64,000 nucleotides of DNA, taken from Pochonia chlamydosporia 170 (lineage: Eukaryota; Ascomycota; Sordariomycetes; Hypocreales; Clavicipitaceae). The stretch spans positions 682,001 through 746,000 of the forward strand of contig NW_019154044.1 in NCBI RefSeq assembly GCF_001653235.2. Reading direction: 5' to 3'. The notes under the pieces are model-generated. The model ran no database searches. It had not been told where the DNA came from and saw only the letters and a program-made list of their open reading frames with translations. Positions 1 through 11,539 of this stretch are shown one piece after another. A program made the translations under genes and the position numbers. The number at the start of each line of letters is the position of its first letter. Positions within the stretch are counted from its first letter, which is position 1.

Positions 1-637
1 CTCGATTTGCAAAAAATGGCCGCAACACGCACGCCGGGAGGATGAAATCTGGATTGAGGGATTCAGCAGCCAGTTTGCGTGACGGGATTTTAACCTCATT
101 TGCAGAGTAGATAAGCCAAATACCACCCTCACTTTCGTGTTCATGACCCGTCTCATGCAGCGACCTGAATATCGACTTCTGCTGCTCAGCTTCTCAAAGG
201 TGCCATCGTAGTTTCGACCAACCATTCTTCGGCATTAGGACAGCCCGCGTATATTCCCAGCGCATGTTACTGAAGAATGCGCGATGAGGGGCTGTAAGAT
301 TTGGTTACACAACATATAAATATGACAAATAAGACATACAGACGCAACAAGACCAAGCCAGGTATCAAGAGCCTACGTGTCAGCCTGGGAGGGGCTCTTA
401 ACGCCAGAGAAGTCACTTACAGAGCTCAGGATCGACCATAGGTTATCTGATTCTATGTTCTCTCAATCAAGCTTCCTGTGGCTGCATCTTGCCAAAACAA
501 GATGGTTGGGTGGGTAAAAGCTGCCTGTGTGGGACGCTTGATACATATTTAGAGACTGATGCCGGTTAACTCTCAGAGCTCAACCATTAGTTACACTGTG
601 ATTTTTCCAAATTCAACATCTGGCAACTGTGAAAAAT
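1..637. other. Left-edge intergenic region
   Basis: I recognise no coding region, RNA gene or repeat here. It holds the upstream region of the monooxygenase that starts at 638. Any 3' end of a gene lying left of the window cannot be identified. Confidence 0.5.
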
Positions 638-3086
638 ATGCCCGAACAATTTGTGGTGGCTATAGTCGGGGCTGGCATTGCAGGCTTGACCCTCGCAAAC
701 TTCCTAGAGAAGCTAAACATCGAATTTCTTCTCCTGGAAGCGAAGGGTGAGATTGCACCTCCAATCGGTGCATGCTTCGGCTGGCAACCCCATGGTCTCC
801 GAATCTTCGACCAGCTGGGTTGCTGCGAAGAGATGCTCGCCGTCTCAGAGGTCAGCACGACGTTCGACTTGTGGTCACGGGATGGAAGACATGTGGCTTC
901 GCACAAGATCTCGGAACTTCTAGCCGAAAGGTTATTCGCACCCCGTTGAATAAGGCTAATTCTTGTTTCAGACATGGGTATCCCATTACAATAACACCAC
1001 GTCACTCGGCTATTCGGGTCCTGTATGAACACCTGCAGCACAGAGACAGGGTTATACTTGGACAACGAATTGTCAACGCTGAGCAGTCCGGTGACAAAGT
1101 CTTTCTTCACGCTGAAAGCGGGCGTATCTTTGAAGCGGACATTGCTGTTGGCGCAGATGGTGTCCACAGCATGGTTAGGCGAGCGATGGCGAAGATGGCA
1201 ATGGAGTCTAAAATTGAAGCAAGAATCGAACTGAAGACACAATGCGAGTATGAGTGCATTTTTGGCGTATCACGACCGACGGGTGATCTCAAGTCATCGC
1301 AATCTCATATAACACGTCGCGAAGCAGGACCAATAATCACGGTCATAGTCGGGCCAAATGATACGCCATCCTGGTTTCTCTGGTTTAAGCTCCCGGAGGA
1401 CACCCATGGTGTGAATATCCCAAGATTCACAGCTGAAGACGAACTTGCGCTGGCCGAGCAGGAGTCCGAGATGTATGTTTCTGCAAATGTCAAGTTCAAG
1501 GATTTATACAAGAACGTCATCTTCAGTCGAACAACGGCATTACCGATTCATGCATCCCCGACGTGGCACTTTGGTCGGTTTGTACTTATCGGTGATTCTG
1601 TCCACAAGGTAAGGGATTCGATCATAAAAGGCCATAAAAATTGTCAATTGACTGGAATGTGGTATTTAGTTTGACCCAGTGACAGGCCATGGCGCAAATT
1701 CGGCAGTTGAGTCGGCGGCAGCACTTGCTGATAATCTCAGCGCCATGATGACCAGTAGGAATCATCTTTCGGCCGAAGACATTGAGTCAGTGTTTTCTCA
1801 AACGGCTTTGTTACGGACTGAAAGAGTTGCGTGGCTTGTGGAGGAAAGCGCCCGATTCCAGCGATATCTATCATACACAAACTTCGCAGCTCAAGTTTTG
1901 TTCTTCCGACTTGTACCATTGTTAGAGACACGCGTGGTTACCGACTTCTTCAGCAAGCGAATGTTCTCGGGTTATAGGTCCAAAGCACTACCGAATCCAA
2001 ATCTCAATAAGAAGGTCGCGCATTCCGTACCGTACGTTGACGAGCTTCTTGCCGAGCCGAAATCAGATTCGTGTCTCACCAGGATCGCAATTGTTGCATA
2101 TATGGCACTGTTATATTTCGCCCTGAGTCGCCAGGACGTGCCAATAGATGGAAAGTGGCCAAGTCCATTGGCCAGAGCGATGCAACCGTCTACGTTTATT
2201 CTTCCAGATGCAGCATCCAACTCCCTGTTGTTCGTGTCTTGCTGGCTGACAACTGAAGTCGCTATTCAGATGACCTTGGTAACAGAGTCGCGTCGACCGA
2301 GAAACCGGCTGGCTCTCTTCAGCGTTGCGTACCTTCACGGCCTTATTAGCGGTTTCTGCAGCATAACAGCGACTTGCTGTTTAACTTTTTTGCTAGATAA
2401 CATCGGAACCGACGGCCGGAACCGACGGCCCAAGTTGCTGGTGGCCGTCTGCGACGATATCGCCTCTTGCCAACTCTAGAGCAGTACTCCTGGCAGCGCT
2501 TCCTGGTATTGCGATGACGTGCCTCTTGGTACTGAACAATGGCTTTATACACACCCTCTATTATTCATGTTCACTTTGTTGGGTGTTGTTCCCCGCGCAA
2601 ATGTTTCTCTGGGGAAGGTACTTTTCCAAAACAACCGCAAAAGGGCTGACCGAGTATAATGTAGAAGTTAGGCATGATTCAGTGTCTTGCGTCCTGTGGC
2701 TGTACACATTAATTGGCGTCGTTACTGCAACTGCGCATATTAAAGGTGTCTGCGATATGTTGCGCTTGTCGAATGTCACTGGACTGGAGCAGTATCTCTC
2801 ATACTCTGCACTCATTGATCTCTCTATGCAATGTCACTCAATATTTTCGAGGTCCATTGCAATCTCTCTGGGAGCCTTGCTTGTTTGGAACTTTCTAAGC
2901 ACACTTGCCTTGAGCCGAACTGGGATTGTTCATGTCAACCCTGTCAAGCTGTTAGCTCTAATGTTTCTTGGCACAATAACAATTGGTCCCGCCGCTACTG
3001 CTATGATGTGTAGCTTCTGGAAGGAAATAAATCTAGATTGGAGAGATCGTAGGGGTTTTCACTTCTTAAATGTTCTCGTTTGCTAG
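638..3086 (+). CDS. FAD-dependent monooxygenase (PaxM-type epoxidase) joined to a multi-span membrane domain
   Basis: The start is ATG at 638 (MPEQFVVAIVGAGIAGL). Exons are 638-930, 972-1608 and 1670 onward, with introns at 931-971 and 1609-1669. The N-terminal part has the GxGxxG dinucleotide fold, the GADGVHS motif, and GDSVHK-FDPVTGHGAN across intron 2, which is the FAD-ribityl motif of aromatic hydroxylase-like and PaxM-like monooxygenases. This family often epoxidises prenylated secondary metabolites. From about 2070 the protein turns hydrophobic, with about eight likely membrane spans up to the stop at 3086. Reading must move from frame 2 to frame 0 between about 2404 and 2480. This needs either a weak intron 2434-2479 (GTTGCT donor, CTCTAG acceptor) or removal of one copy of a 13-bp tandem repeat. 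The length is about 770 residues. No other secondary-metabolism gene is visible. The monooxygenase call is sure; the fusion and its function are inferred. Confidence 0.75.
2404..2429 (+). repeat. 13-bp tandem duplication inside the monooxygenase gene
   Basis: Two perfect, adjacent copies of CGGAACCGACGGC lie at 2404-2416 and 2417-2429. Thirteen bases is not a multiple of three. Deleting one copy would bring the upstream frame straight into the open hydrophobic frame that runs to 3086. Confidence 0.9.
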
Positions 3087-3415
3087 TTGTGAAGATTTGC
3101 GACGGAGATTAAGAACGTGTCTCTACGAAACCCGGGGTTGGGTTAACTTTCCGGTGACTGCGCTTTAAGAATCGTTGGCAAGACTGTAGTTATATGATGA
3201 ATGATAAGGTTTTTCTAACGGCATCTAGCTACACAATAATTCATATTCAGGCAAAGGACTCCTGAATACGCGGTCTTGCTGAAGTAAAGCTCATCGATGC
3301 TTGGAAAATGCGACGCTCAGACAACACAGATAAGTGAATGCATGTTGGTGAGAGCGATAGCCATAATCCGAGGCACAGCATAAGCTCAGGTTCCTGTAGC
3401 CATTTCAAGCCCAGT
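3087..3415. other. Intergenic region between convergent genes
   Basis: This spacer holds the 3' ends of the monooxygenase (plus strand) and the small secreted protein (minus strand). I see nothing else in it. Confidence 0.5.
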
Positions 3416-4105
3416 TTAGCAAGAGTCGCCGCGAACAATTGTGTTCCAATTACCATCTTCAAAGTTCTGTCCTGAAACCGAGCCGACGCTTGGCCCGCAG
3501 GTGTTGATGATGTGCTGAGCACTATTGGCAATCCAGTGCCAATTGTCCAACGTCTTGGGAGTCGTGTTCTACGTCGGGCACACAGGCAGTTAGCACACGT
3601 TAACAAATAACATCGGGACTAACAACAGTCAATAATCAAGCTTGTACTAACATCGTTGCACCACCAAATGGCAGAATTGTGGGAGCAGCTAACTCGACCA
3701 CAGTTTCCAGGACCCGGGCCATTGCGAGGAGCACCCGGCACGCCACGGAGGTAGTGAATACCCTCCTGGATGCGTCCTTTGTCAGCAAGCGGCCAGTTGC
3801 CACAATGCACGTTACGCTTCTGATGGATGTCCCTTGCGTCGGGGGACTTGGCAAGGGTGAACTTGGGGTTGATTTGGAGGGCATGAGCATAAACCTCCTG
3901 GACTGTGCCATTGAGGACCTCGGTCTGTCCGGGAGCAACTTCGACATTCCATTGAATGACGTCTACGCCATATCCGGGGATTGGAGCCTCGGCGCCGAAC
4001 ACCTAAGAGGTGGTTAGTAGCTATATCATCATAATGCGTGATGGGGTCAAGGCGTACGCCGGTTGCCATAACGGCCGAAAGGACCAAAGTGAGTGAAGTG
4101 CGCAT
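3416..4105 (-). CDS. Small secreted cysteine-containing protein, conserved fungal type
   Basis: Three exons run on the minus strand: 4105-4058, 4002-3652 and 3568-3416, giving 183 residues. The first exon is a signal peptide (MRTSLTLVLSAVMATG), and the first intron begins GTACGC and ends TTAG. The mature part has an NGT glycosylation site and the ordered motifs CGNW, YLRGVPG, NGPGPGNCGRVSC, AIWWCND, INTCGPSV and NWNTIVRGDSC, with about six cysteines. I recall this pattern from uncharacterised secreted proteins of many ascomycetes but know no function for it. A disulfide-stabilised extracellular protein is inferred, and an effector or antimicrobial role is possible but unsupported. A good TATA box lies about 97 nt upstream of the start. 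Confidence 0.75.
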
Positions 4106-4200
4106 GGTGCTCGACGATGAGTAGCTAATGAGAATCTGATATGGTGAAAGAAGCGTGATTGAGATTGCAAAGAACGAAACTGTAGTTGAGGATTCTCTGC

Positions 4201-4208
4201 CTTTTATA
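4201..4208 (-). promoter_or_regulatory. TATA box of the small secreted protein gene
   Basis: Read on the minus strand the sequence is TATAAAAG, 96-103 nt before the ATG at 4105. Position and match to consensus are good. Confidence 0.6.
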
Positions 4209-5301
4209 GTTTCTGCTGATCTGTTGCGCGAAATACTGCGTCGAAATTTTATCTACAAGTCTGGTATTGTCAAACATCATTCCTGGTCCTGCAGAGCTGA
4301 ACTCTGCCGGTTGTAACCAGAATGCAGAATAATATTATGCGCCCTGAGCTCGCTTATTTGCAAGTTGCATTAATTGTTTACCAATACGAGATTTACTGAG
4401 CCCGCATACATAGACGTTTTGGATCTCCATCCAACACATGCTGTCTCGTACAAGTTGACAACCATACCGCGCGGACTTTAATGTTGCATTTACGACCCCA
4501 ACAACGGCTGAAAGAGTAAATGGCAACCCGTAAGCTGATTATTTCCTCTCCTGGGACTAATAAGCTGCACATAACCAATTTGAGCGATTCTGGTTGGAGC
4601 TTTGAACGCCGGCCACTCTCACTTTCTAACTTTCAAGGATGTCATGTACATAGTTACAATAGAATCATTATTATTTGAACTTAACGTCTCAAGCTACCAC
4701 GACGTAAAATGCACCAGACCGTTTTGTTCAAATACTTATGGCACCCAACTGTTGGGCTATTGAGTGCCTTGTGAGCTACATGTATCCCGGTATAATGGAC
4801 TTGATTCAAGCACCATGCCGTGTAGAAGAGTAGAACGCTTATAGTTCCGTGCCCTCTTACGCCAAGTACTTAGGAATACTGATTTCTGGTGGTAAGCATA
4901 CCCCATTTGACCCATCAAATACTTTAAGCTTAACCTTAGCCGGGCAACATTGGAAGCGTCCGGCGAGCCGTGTCCCGCTCAAAAGCTGCATGTCTAGCCA
5001 ATCTAGCATGCTTATGTAGGTTAGCCGCTTCAAATATGCTTCTATGGTTCGACATGCGGTGCGTAGATGCTTCAATGTTGCAGTTATGTCCTCAATGCAG
5101 TGAGATGCAGTGAGATTCATCAGTCCACTCGTCCCACTGTTTGCGCCCGAGATTCTTCGTGAATACTTCAATGCTGCAATCAACATGTCAAGTCAATATC
5201 CCGTTGGATCAGATGACCTCTTGGCATATGCCGCTTGCCAACCAACACAAATTGCAGGATCCGTCGTCTTCTCCCACACACACTCATCCCAACGGCTTGG
5301 C
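4209..5301. other. Intergenic region with no recognisable gene
   Basis: Short reading frames on both strands show no family resemblance and no splice-supported continuation. The part next to 4209 belongs to the promoter of the secreted-protein gene. Confidence 0.5.
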
Positions 5302-5978
5302 ATGACTCCAGACACGGAACTAACAGGCTCTTTTCATCTGTATTGTTACTATTCCTGATCTTGCTGCCATGGAGCCACAATTGCGGCGCATCTCAAGTCT
5401 ATTCCTCTTACCTCCTTCTTTCTAAATCTCCAAGATGGACAGCAGCGGAAAGCGTCCTGACGCTGATTGTAACTAATAGCAGCGGCGGAAACCGGCTATA
5501 CGCCAATATGTTGCAATTCTGGAGTGCTTTGAAGAGCAGTTCCCGGATCGCTACCTGCTGCTACCTCCTGTCGTCCAGCCTGAGCAGCGAGCTCTGGTAC
5601 GGGATTTGTTATTAACATCATCACCAACGATGTACAGAGGCCAGCCAACTCTTGCACTGCGCAAGGTGTGAAAGCAATTCGGGGCGAGCGTGAAGACCAG
5701 TTTGACTTTGTGAAGCGGGTATTCCAGGTTGGCCTGGAAGCCTTTGAGTCCCTGCTGGTTAAGACTCGGGAGACGCGCACTGCTGGATTTACGGTTAGAT
5801 CGCAAATCACAATAGCAGATGTATGTCTGATTCCAGCAGTCAAGCAAGGCTCTTTCTACAGATTTGAGATGAGGTTTGCGCCAAATGTCATGGCAATATG
5901 TAATAAGCAGCAGCAGACGGGAGCATTTCAAGCAAAGACTGGAGAAAACAACCAGATACCCCCGAAAAAGAAAATTGA
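5302..5978 (+). pseudogene. Broken maleylacetoacetate isomerase / zeta-class glutathione S-transferase
   Basis: Pieces of one GST-zeta protein occur in order but in different frames. The N-terminal piece has FHLYCYYS, then TGA at 5356, then SCC and IAAHLKSIPL with NLQDGQQR (to about 5445). SVLTLIV (about 5450-5500) follows in another frame. YVAILECFEEQFPDRYLLLP and RALVRD (about 5508-5605) and VINIITNDVQRPAN through ITIADVCLIPAVKQ to FAPNVMAI (about 5607-5905) follow. The tail DWRKQPDTPEKEN ends at 5978. Maleylacetoacetate isomerase acts in phenylalanine and tyrosine breakdown. At least four frame changes, one stop and loss of about ten codons after QQR cannot be explained by introns, so the gene is dead in this sequence. 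Confidence 0.8.
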
Positions 5979-6590
5979 CAACATGTGGTATGGTGCGAAT
6001 GGAATTGCAACGAACTTTACACTTGACCTTATTTTCGTGTTTTCACCCCCCGTGTGGTAACTCTCCAATTTACAAGACAACCAGAAAGTAAAAAAGAGAG
6101 GCATGGGATCCCAACTCACCTGGTGGCTAGGCCCTTCATTTGACAAGGCATCGGCCACCGGTCCAGCAAACTCGGTGATGTCTTACACACATCTTCATCA
6201 TCTGGTTACACTCCTCCGCAGTTCCAAGCAAAATGCAGGGCCACACACCATTTCCCAAAGATAAACAGTTATCAGACGGAATCGGAGTTGGGGTAAGAAC
6301 GAAAGAGGGTCTCGTAGATTCGTTGACATCCAGATTGCTTTCCTGTGCGGGGTCGCCGACGCAGGCCGTTTTAATTATTCATGGCTGAGCTAAAGCCGTT
6401 TGGTCTCGACTCTGGAGTGGTTATACAATTGGAGCCCGGGCAGAGGCAAGCCACCGAGGTAGATAGACACCTGGCATTTAATGCTGATAACTTCACCTCT
6501 CATTTCGTCAAAGTTAATCTTGTTCCATTTTGAGACGGTGAAGTTCTTTAGTCTTTTGACGCTGCTGCGTTGTCGAGCGCTTTACATGCC
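5979..6590. other. Intergenic region upstream of the first Zn2Cys6 regulator
   Basis: It probably contains the promoter and 5' leader of the regulator at 6591. I see no gene and no copy of the CGG-N8-CCG motif found further along the cluster. Confidence 0.5.
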
Positions 6591-9273
6591 ATGACACCAG
6601 TTAGGCAAAACCATCAACATCAATATCCGTCACTCCCGCATGAATCAACCCGGCCGCCCAATCCATCATGTAATCGGATATCCAAGAGATCTCAGAACGC
6701 GTTGGTTGCTTTCAAGCTATGTCGTAGTCGAATTGTAGCGGTGCGAACTAATCTGTTATAGATGCGCCCGATGTCGTCGACAAAAGATAAAGTGCAGTGG
6801 CACTCGGCCGTGCGAAGCTTGTAGCAAACGCAAGTTGTTCTGTCAATATGATGACTATGGGCAGAAAATACTAGTTACCAGGGGGTATGTCGTTACCTTC
6901 TACACCAACTTCTGTTACTGGAATAGTCTACGCCGAGCTAATCTCGCATCATTGTCAAAGATATCTTGCGTCCCTCCAAGATCGAGCTGCACATGTATAC
7001 TCTGGCGGCGATGGGACAAATACCACCCAAGGCGATCTATCTTCCAACACGCACACTGCTCAAAATGAGTTGCAGACTGGCTGGAATCGTATGTCACCCT
7101 CTATGGAACCGTGCGTCGAAGTGCAACTGGACATTGAACTAAAATTCGTCCAGCAAACATATCAAGACGCCTACAGCCACAATCGTCGAATTTCGATGAT
7201 ATAGGGCGAAGGCATCATCATATCACTACCACTGAACCTGGCCAACAGGACCAGAGTCAATCTGAGTCGCCCGAGGTAGCTTCTTTGACGAATCCGCTAT
7301 CCACAGGCCCGTCGACGTTTATGCTCTCCGACACTGGACGAACTTGTGAGTGACTACTATGTTGACCCTGATGCATGCTAATGCCGTAATGATGCACAGT
7401 CTACCTAGGGCATTCGTCCAACTGGTCATTCACTCGTCGCATTCTAAGCATCACTTACGAACATGTCCACCGAGTATCTCTACCGTCCACTGCACTCATG
7501 TTTGACAGCAAAGTGTACATCTTGGATTGGACCAACGACTCGGACCAACCTGTCTTGCCAAACATTGACTACGCCATTCACCTTGTCAACATTGTCAAGT
7601 TCCATTGCGCTCCGATGTTTCATTTATTTGACGAAGAAGTTTTCTTGGATGGTCTGCATGCCCATTACAAAGGGGAGCAATCTCCAGGACTCGTACAGCG
7701 ACTGTGGTTCATTCATTTCATGCTAGTACTCGCTTTTGGCAAAGCCCTCACAACCAAGCCCAATAAGGGCAGTCAACCTCCTGGAGCAAGCTTCTTTGTG
7801 CATGCGATTCACCTGCTACCGAACATGACGGTATTATGGGACGAACCAGTACAGGCTGCAGAGATTTTATGCTGTATAGCGTTGTATCTCCATTGCATTG
7901 AACATCGAGGCTCTGCATACAACTATGTATGTACACCTTTATCAGTTCAGATGAGAGCCGATCGTGGAATGCTAATACGAGATAGATTGGCCAGGCCGTT
8001 CGTTTGGCAATGAGCCATGGCCTTCACACGAACTTGAGCTCGCACCACGTCGAGAATGCACTTGCCCCAAGATGTCGAAGACTTTGGTGGACTATTCACA
8101 TCCTCGATCGACAAATGAGCTACTTAATGGGTCTATCCCAATCTATTCGTGATGACGATGTAACGGCGCCGTTGCCAGAATTTGAAGGCGACTCGTTTCG
8201 CACGGCGGCCTTTGCTATGCGAACCAAGTTGTCACATTTTATCGCCACAATCGATAGCGGTGAGTTGAAACCTTTTCGACTCTTTCCCTTTTCCTTCATA
8301 TTGAGACTATTTCTGATGTTGTTTCATAATGCAGCTATATACGGTCCCGATGGACGGCTGAGTAGTAACTTTCTTCTCCGAACCAAAGACACACTGGCCA
8401 GCATGGCAGGTCTGCCAGACGAACTTCACGAACAATTCCCAATAGATTTGAACAATAAGAAAGTCGGAATTTCTCGGTTATCGGCGCATATTCACCTGCT
8501 CTTTCATCAAGTAAGTTCCGCCAGTGGCTGGACGTGCAAATATACTGACCAGGCATTCTTAGTGCATCATCCTTGCGACGCGGCCAGTGCTGTTCTGCTT
8601 CTATAAAATACGTTTGGAAACTCCAGACTCTTATTCACACATATTTAATTCCTCTCAAGCAGTGGAAAGCTTGCTACGAATGTGCCTTGACTCGTCACAA
8701 CACGTAATCTCCATATTGGAGTGTTTGCAAAGCGAAGGACTCATTGGTATGACTATGCACACTGTCACCCTTATATACAAATACATTTCTAACACGAGGT
8801 TAAACTGTACAGAAACCTTCCTGTCTCATGATCTCGAAGCTCTCTTCATTTCCATAACAAATCTCCTCGCAGCACCAGTGTTGTACCAAGATTCAAGCAG
8901 CTGGGCATCCTGGCGCCAAAGAGCATACTCTATTCTCGATGAGATATCGAAATGTGGTAATTTAATCGCCCAATATCAGCAGTCGGAGCTACAGCATCTT
9001 GAGCGGATGATCGACGGTCTCTGCGTGACGGCGGAATTGGATGCCTCTCAGGTTGCTCGTGACCATGGTGTTATGTCTACGGCGCCGAATGATTTGGCAC
9101 CTGTACCTGGTGACTTTTCTGTTCCTGAGGATGCGTTACCTAGTCCTATTACGGATGATGTTCTGGATGGGAACTACATTGGGGCGGGGTTTTCGACGGC
9201 CCAGATTATGGATATGGTGAATTCGATTGATACTGAGCATGGAGAATGGATGTCGCAGGCGTTTTTGGAGTAA
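6591..9273 (+). CDS. Zn2Cys6 transcription factor with Fungal_trans domain, candidate cluster regulator
   Basis: Nine exons are predicted: 6591-6700, 6762-6884, 6961-7088, 7154-7345, 7400-7926, 7986-8259, 8335-8510, 8563-8746 and 8813-9273, giving 724 residues. Joining exons 1 and 2 creates the binuclear zinc cluster CARCRRQKIKC, SGTRPCEAC, SKRKLFC (C-x2-C-x6-C-x5-C-x2-C-x6-C) near residues 38-65. A short linker/coiled segment (YLASLQDRAAH) follows. The middle homology region includes IGQAVRLAMSHGLH and RRLWWTIHILDRQMS, typical of Fungal_trans. The gene sits at one end of a run of proline/imino acid metabolism genes and converges on the FAD oxidase gene 292 bp away. A PrnA/Put3-like role as pathway activator is inferred from position, not from diagnostic residues. 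Confidence 0.85.
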
Positions 9274-9565
9274 TTATTACGGAGTATTGTCAGAAGCAAT
9301 GTATGCTTCAAGGTATGTGAGGATTGCATCACCACTTCCCGGCGTGCAGTGTCAGTCATGAAGATTTGTCACATGTGCATAGTTTATAGAGTGTTGTTAT
9401 TCGAATACTACGTGAAATGTATTCCTGTCAAATATTAGTCCATTATCGGCCACGCTCGGTAAACAAAAATAAGGCTTCCATAAAACAAAGGAGGCCACTG
9501 AGCGGAGTGATGTAAGTAGTGATGTGGTAGTGTAAAACGTCCACATTGTAATTAGATACTTTGCA

Positions 9566-10950
9566 TCACAATTTTGACACTGTAGGTTCAATCGAAGAAA
9601 ACTCCCTCGTTTCACCGACTCTCCAACTAACATCTTCTCCCCAATCACTACTAGAACCTTGTGCTTTTGCCGCCTTCCATCGCCACCGAGTCTCATGCTG
9701 CTCCCCATCCTTGGCACCCAGCAAGTCCGTTACCCACGATCCCACAATGGGAAACATTTTAAATCCGTGTCCAGAATCACCCGACATGACGATGACTGAA
9801 GACGCCGTATTGGGAACGTAGTCAATAATGTAGTCCGAATCGCTTGTGTCAGCAAACCAGCAGAGTAGTTTGTTTACCAGAGGCCGTGTCGCAAGATGAG
9901 GTAATGTATGTGATAGCAATTGTCGCACCTTCTTTTCGTCGTCTTCAGGCATGAATGCACTTCGTGAATACCCTTTCGGTGGCAGTGATAGCCCTGTTTT
10001 CGGGTCGGTATTAATAAATCCACCGCCCATGGGACACAGTTTGAGTAGATTGGTCGTCGGATCAGGCTCAAAGAAGAAGCCCAAGTCACGAGCATATGTG
10101 ACTGGTATTCCCTTAAGTGCGGATGCCTCTTCTTCTGTGAGCTTGACATGCGCAACAGACCATGATTTTGCAACAACCTGTGAGCCGATCTCTGGAATGA
10201 GTTGAGGTAACCATGCACCTGCGGCCACGATCACGAGTTTGGCTGGGTAGAAGCTACCGTTGGCTGTCCTTACACCGCGTGCCGCTTTTACGCCGCCATT
10301 CGTCGAAACTGTCTTGTCGTAGGTAATTTGAGTTACTTCGTTGCCGGAACCAAGATGGAACTTGACGCCCACTTTGCAGAGCTCCCGGTAGACGGCAGCG
10401 AGTGCACGTCCGGACTGAGCATATCCGGCATAACGGTTGAGGTAGCCTCGCCAACCTGTGAGAGGTCCATCTTGGAATTGCCAGACTTGGTCAATTATAT
10501 CCTTCCTAGTGTTCATAGTTACCAACTGCTGGCACATCTCACTATGCTTTTCTGCCGATTCCCAGAATCGCTTCATAGTCTCAACTGCCTTTTCGGGAGC
10601 TGCCTTGGAAACACAATGAAGAAAACCGGTCTGATGATAATACGGCGCAAAGAGTGGTTTTCTCCATGCCTCTATAGCTTCCTATTAACAGCCAGAAAGA
10701 TCAACGTTAGTCTCCAATCACTAAACCCCGAGCTGGCTGTTCTCACCAATGTCAAATCTCGATAGAATGCATCTTCGTATTCAGCTCTGACAATTTTGTT
10801 CAGATCGTTGGCTGCCGAGTAACGAGGCGGAACCGAGTCATCTTTGTCGAGGACGGTAATGTCAGTATACCCTGCACGAGACAGATGCAATGCCGTTGAG
10901 AGGCCAAATGCGCCAGCGCCAATGATGAGCACGGGGCTAGATGTAGCCAT
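9566..10950 (-). CDS. Peroxisomal FAD-dependent amino-acid/amine oxidase (sarcosine, pipecolate, saccharopine or fructosyl-amino-acid oxidase family)
   Basis: Two exons, 10950-10747 and 10681-9566, with a 65-nt GTGAG...AATAG intron, give 439 residues. The N-terminus has the FAD-binding IIGAGAFGLSTALHLSRAG. The C-terminal half has LLCWFADTS, whose cysteine matches the covalent-flavin position of this family, and SGDSGHGFKMFPIVG, the usual FAD-contact segment. The last three residues are SKL, a canonical PTS1 peroxisomal signal. The family oxidises N-substituted or cyclic amino acids with oxygen, releasing hydrogen peroxide. The substrate cannot be read from sequence. The neighbours suggest sarcosine, pipecolate, saccharopine or a proline derivative. 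The gene is divergent from the P5C reductase gene and shares a 589-bp promoter region containing a palindromic CGG-N8-CCG site. Confidence 0.85.
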
Positions 10951-11539
10951 CTGTATCAGTGGATGTGAGCAGATTTCCTATCTTTGTCTGCAATTCCGGC
11001 CGAGCTACAGATTCCAGGTTGCGTTCTTGTACTTCCAACTCTTATCAGCTTCTTCGTCCTTGCTTGACACACACGAAATCGGTCAACGAAGCAGGACTGA
11101 TCCAAGTGGCTTGCGGAGAATGTGGAGAATGGAGAGGACATTGCCCGATATGGTTGATGTGATGCTGTGTGACCGGGAACACTCCCGGGAGTCAAGGCCA
11201 AGCTATGCAGTGTTCAAATGTAATGCGTCGTAATCATACCGGTCAGTCCATGCAGCTCGGTTAATTTGGCCAACTTGATCAATATGATGTGGTTGTGCAA
11301 GTGCGGCATCGGATGATCTGCATTTAGAGTTCGGTTTCACTTGGATTCAATCCAAATTTGTGTAACGCAGCTCAATGCAGTTCGGATCTTGGCCCGTAGT
11401 TCAGATCCTCGCCTTCGTGAATATTGGCAGTGAACATAGTTGAAGGTGACAACGGGCAGTGCTCCTGAAGAAGTTTCGATTTCAGGAAACTTCCTTCTTC
11501 AGCCTCATTCTGTTCAATCGTTTCACACCAAAAGCCATC
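10951..11539. other. Divergent promoter region between FAD oxidase and P5C reductase
   Basis: No gene is seen. The region should drive both flanking genes. It contains the perfect palindrome at 11173-11188. Confidence 0.6.
11173..11188. promoter_or_regulatory. Palindromic CGG-N8-CCG site, candidate Zn2Cys6 operator
   Basis: The sequence CCGGGAACACTCCCGG is an inverted repeat with 6-bp arms and a 4-bp spacer. It contains CGG-N8-CCG at 11174-11187. Zn2Cys6 dimers bind inverted CGG triplets, and Put3 of yeast uses an N10 spacing. A near-identical site lies before the P5C dehydrogenase gene. Confidence 0.5.

Noticed and set aside
613..1242. Long minus-strand open frame opposite the monooxygenase
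   Set aside because: It is antisense to a clear coding exon and has no family resemblance.
6885..6960. Apparent frame change after the zinc cluster of the first regulator
   Set aside because: A 76-nt intron ending at CAAAG restores the frame with a good branch point, so no mutation is needed.
7748..7936. Minus-strand open frame inside the first regulator
   Set aside because: It is a shadow of the Fungal_trans exon, with no motif.
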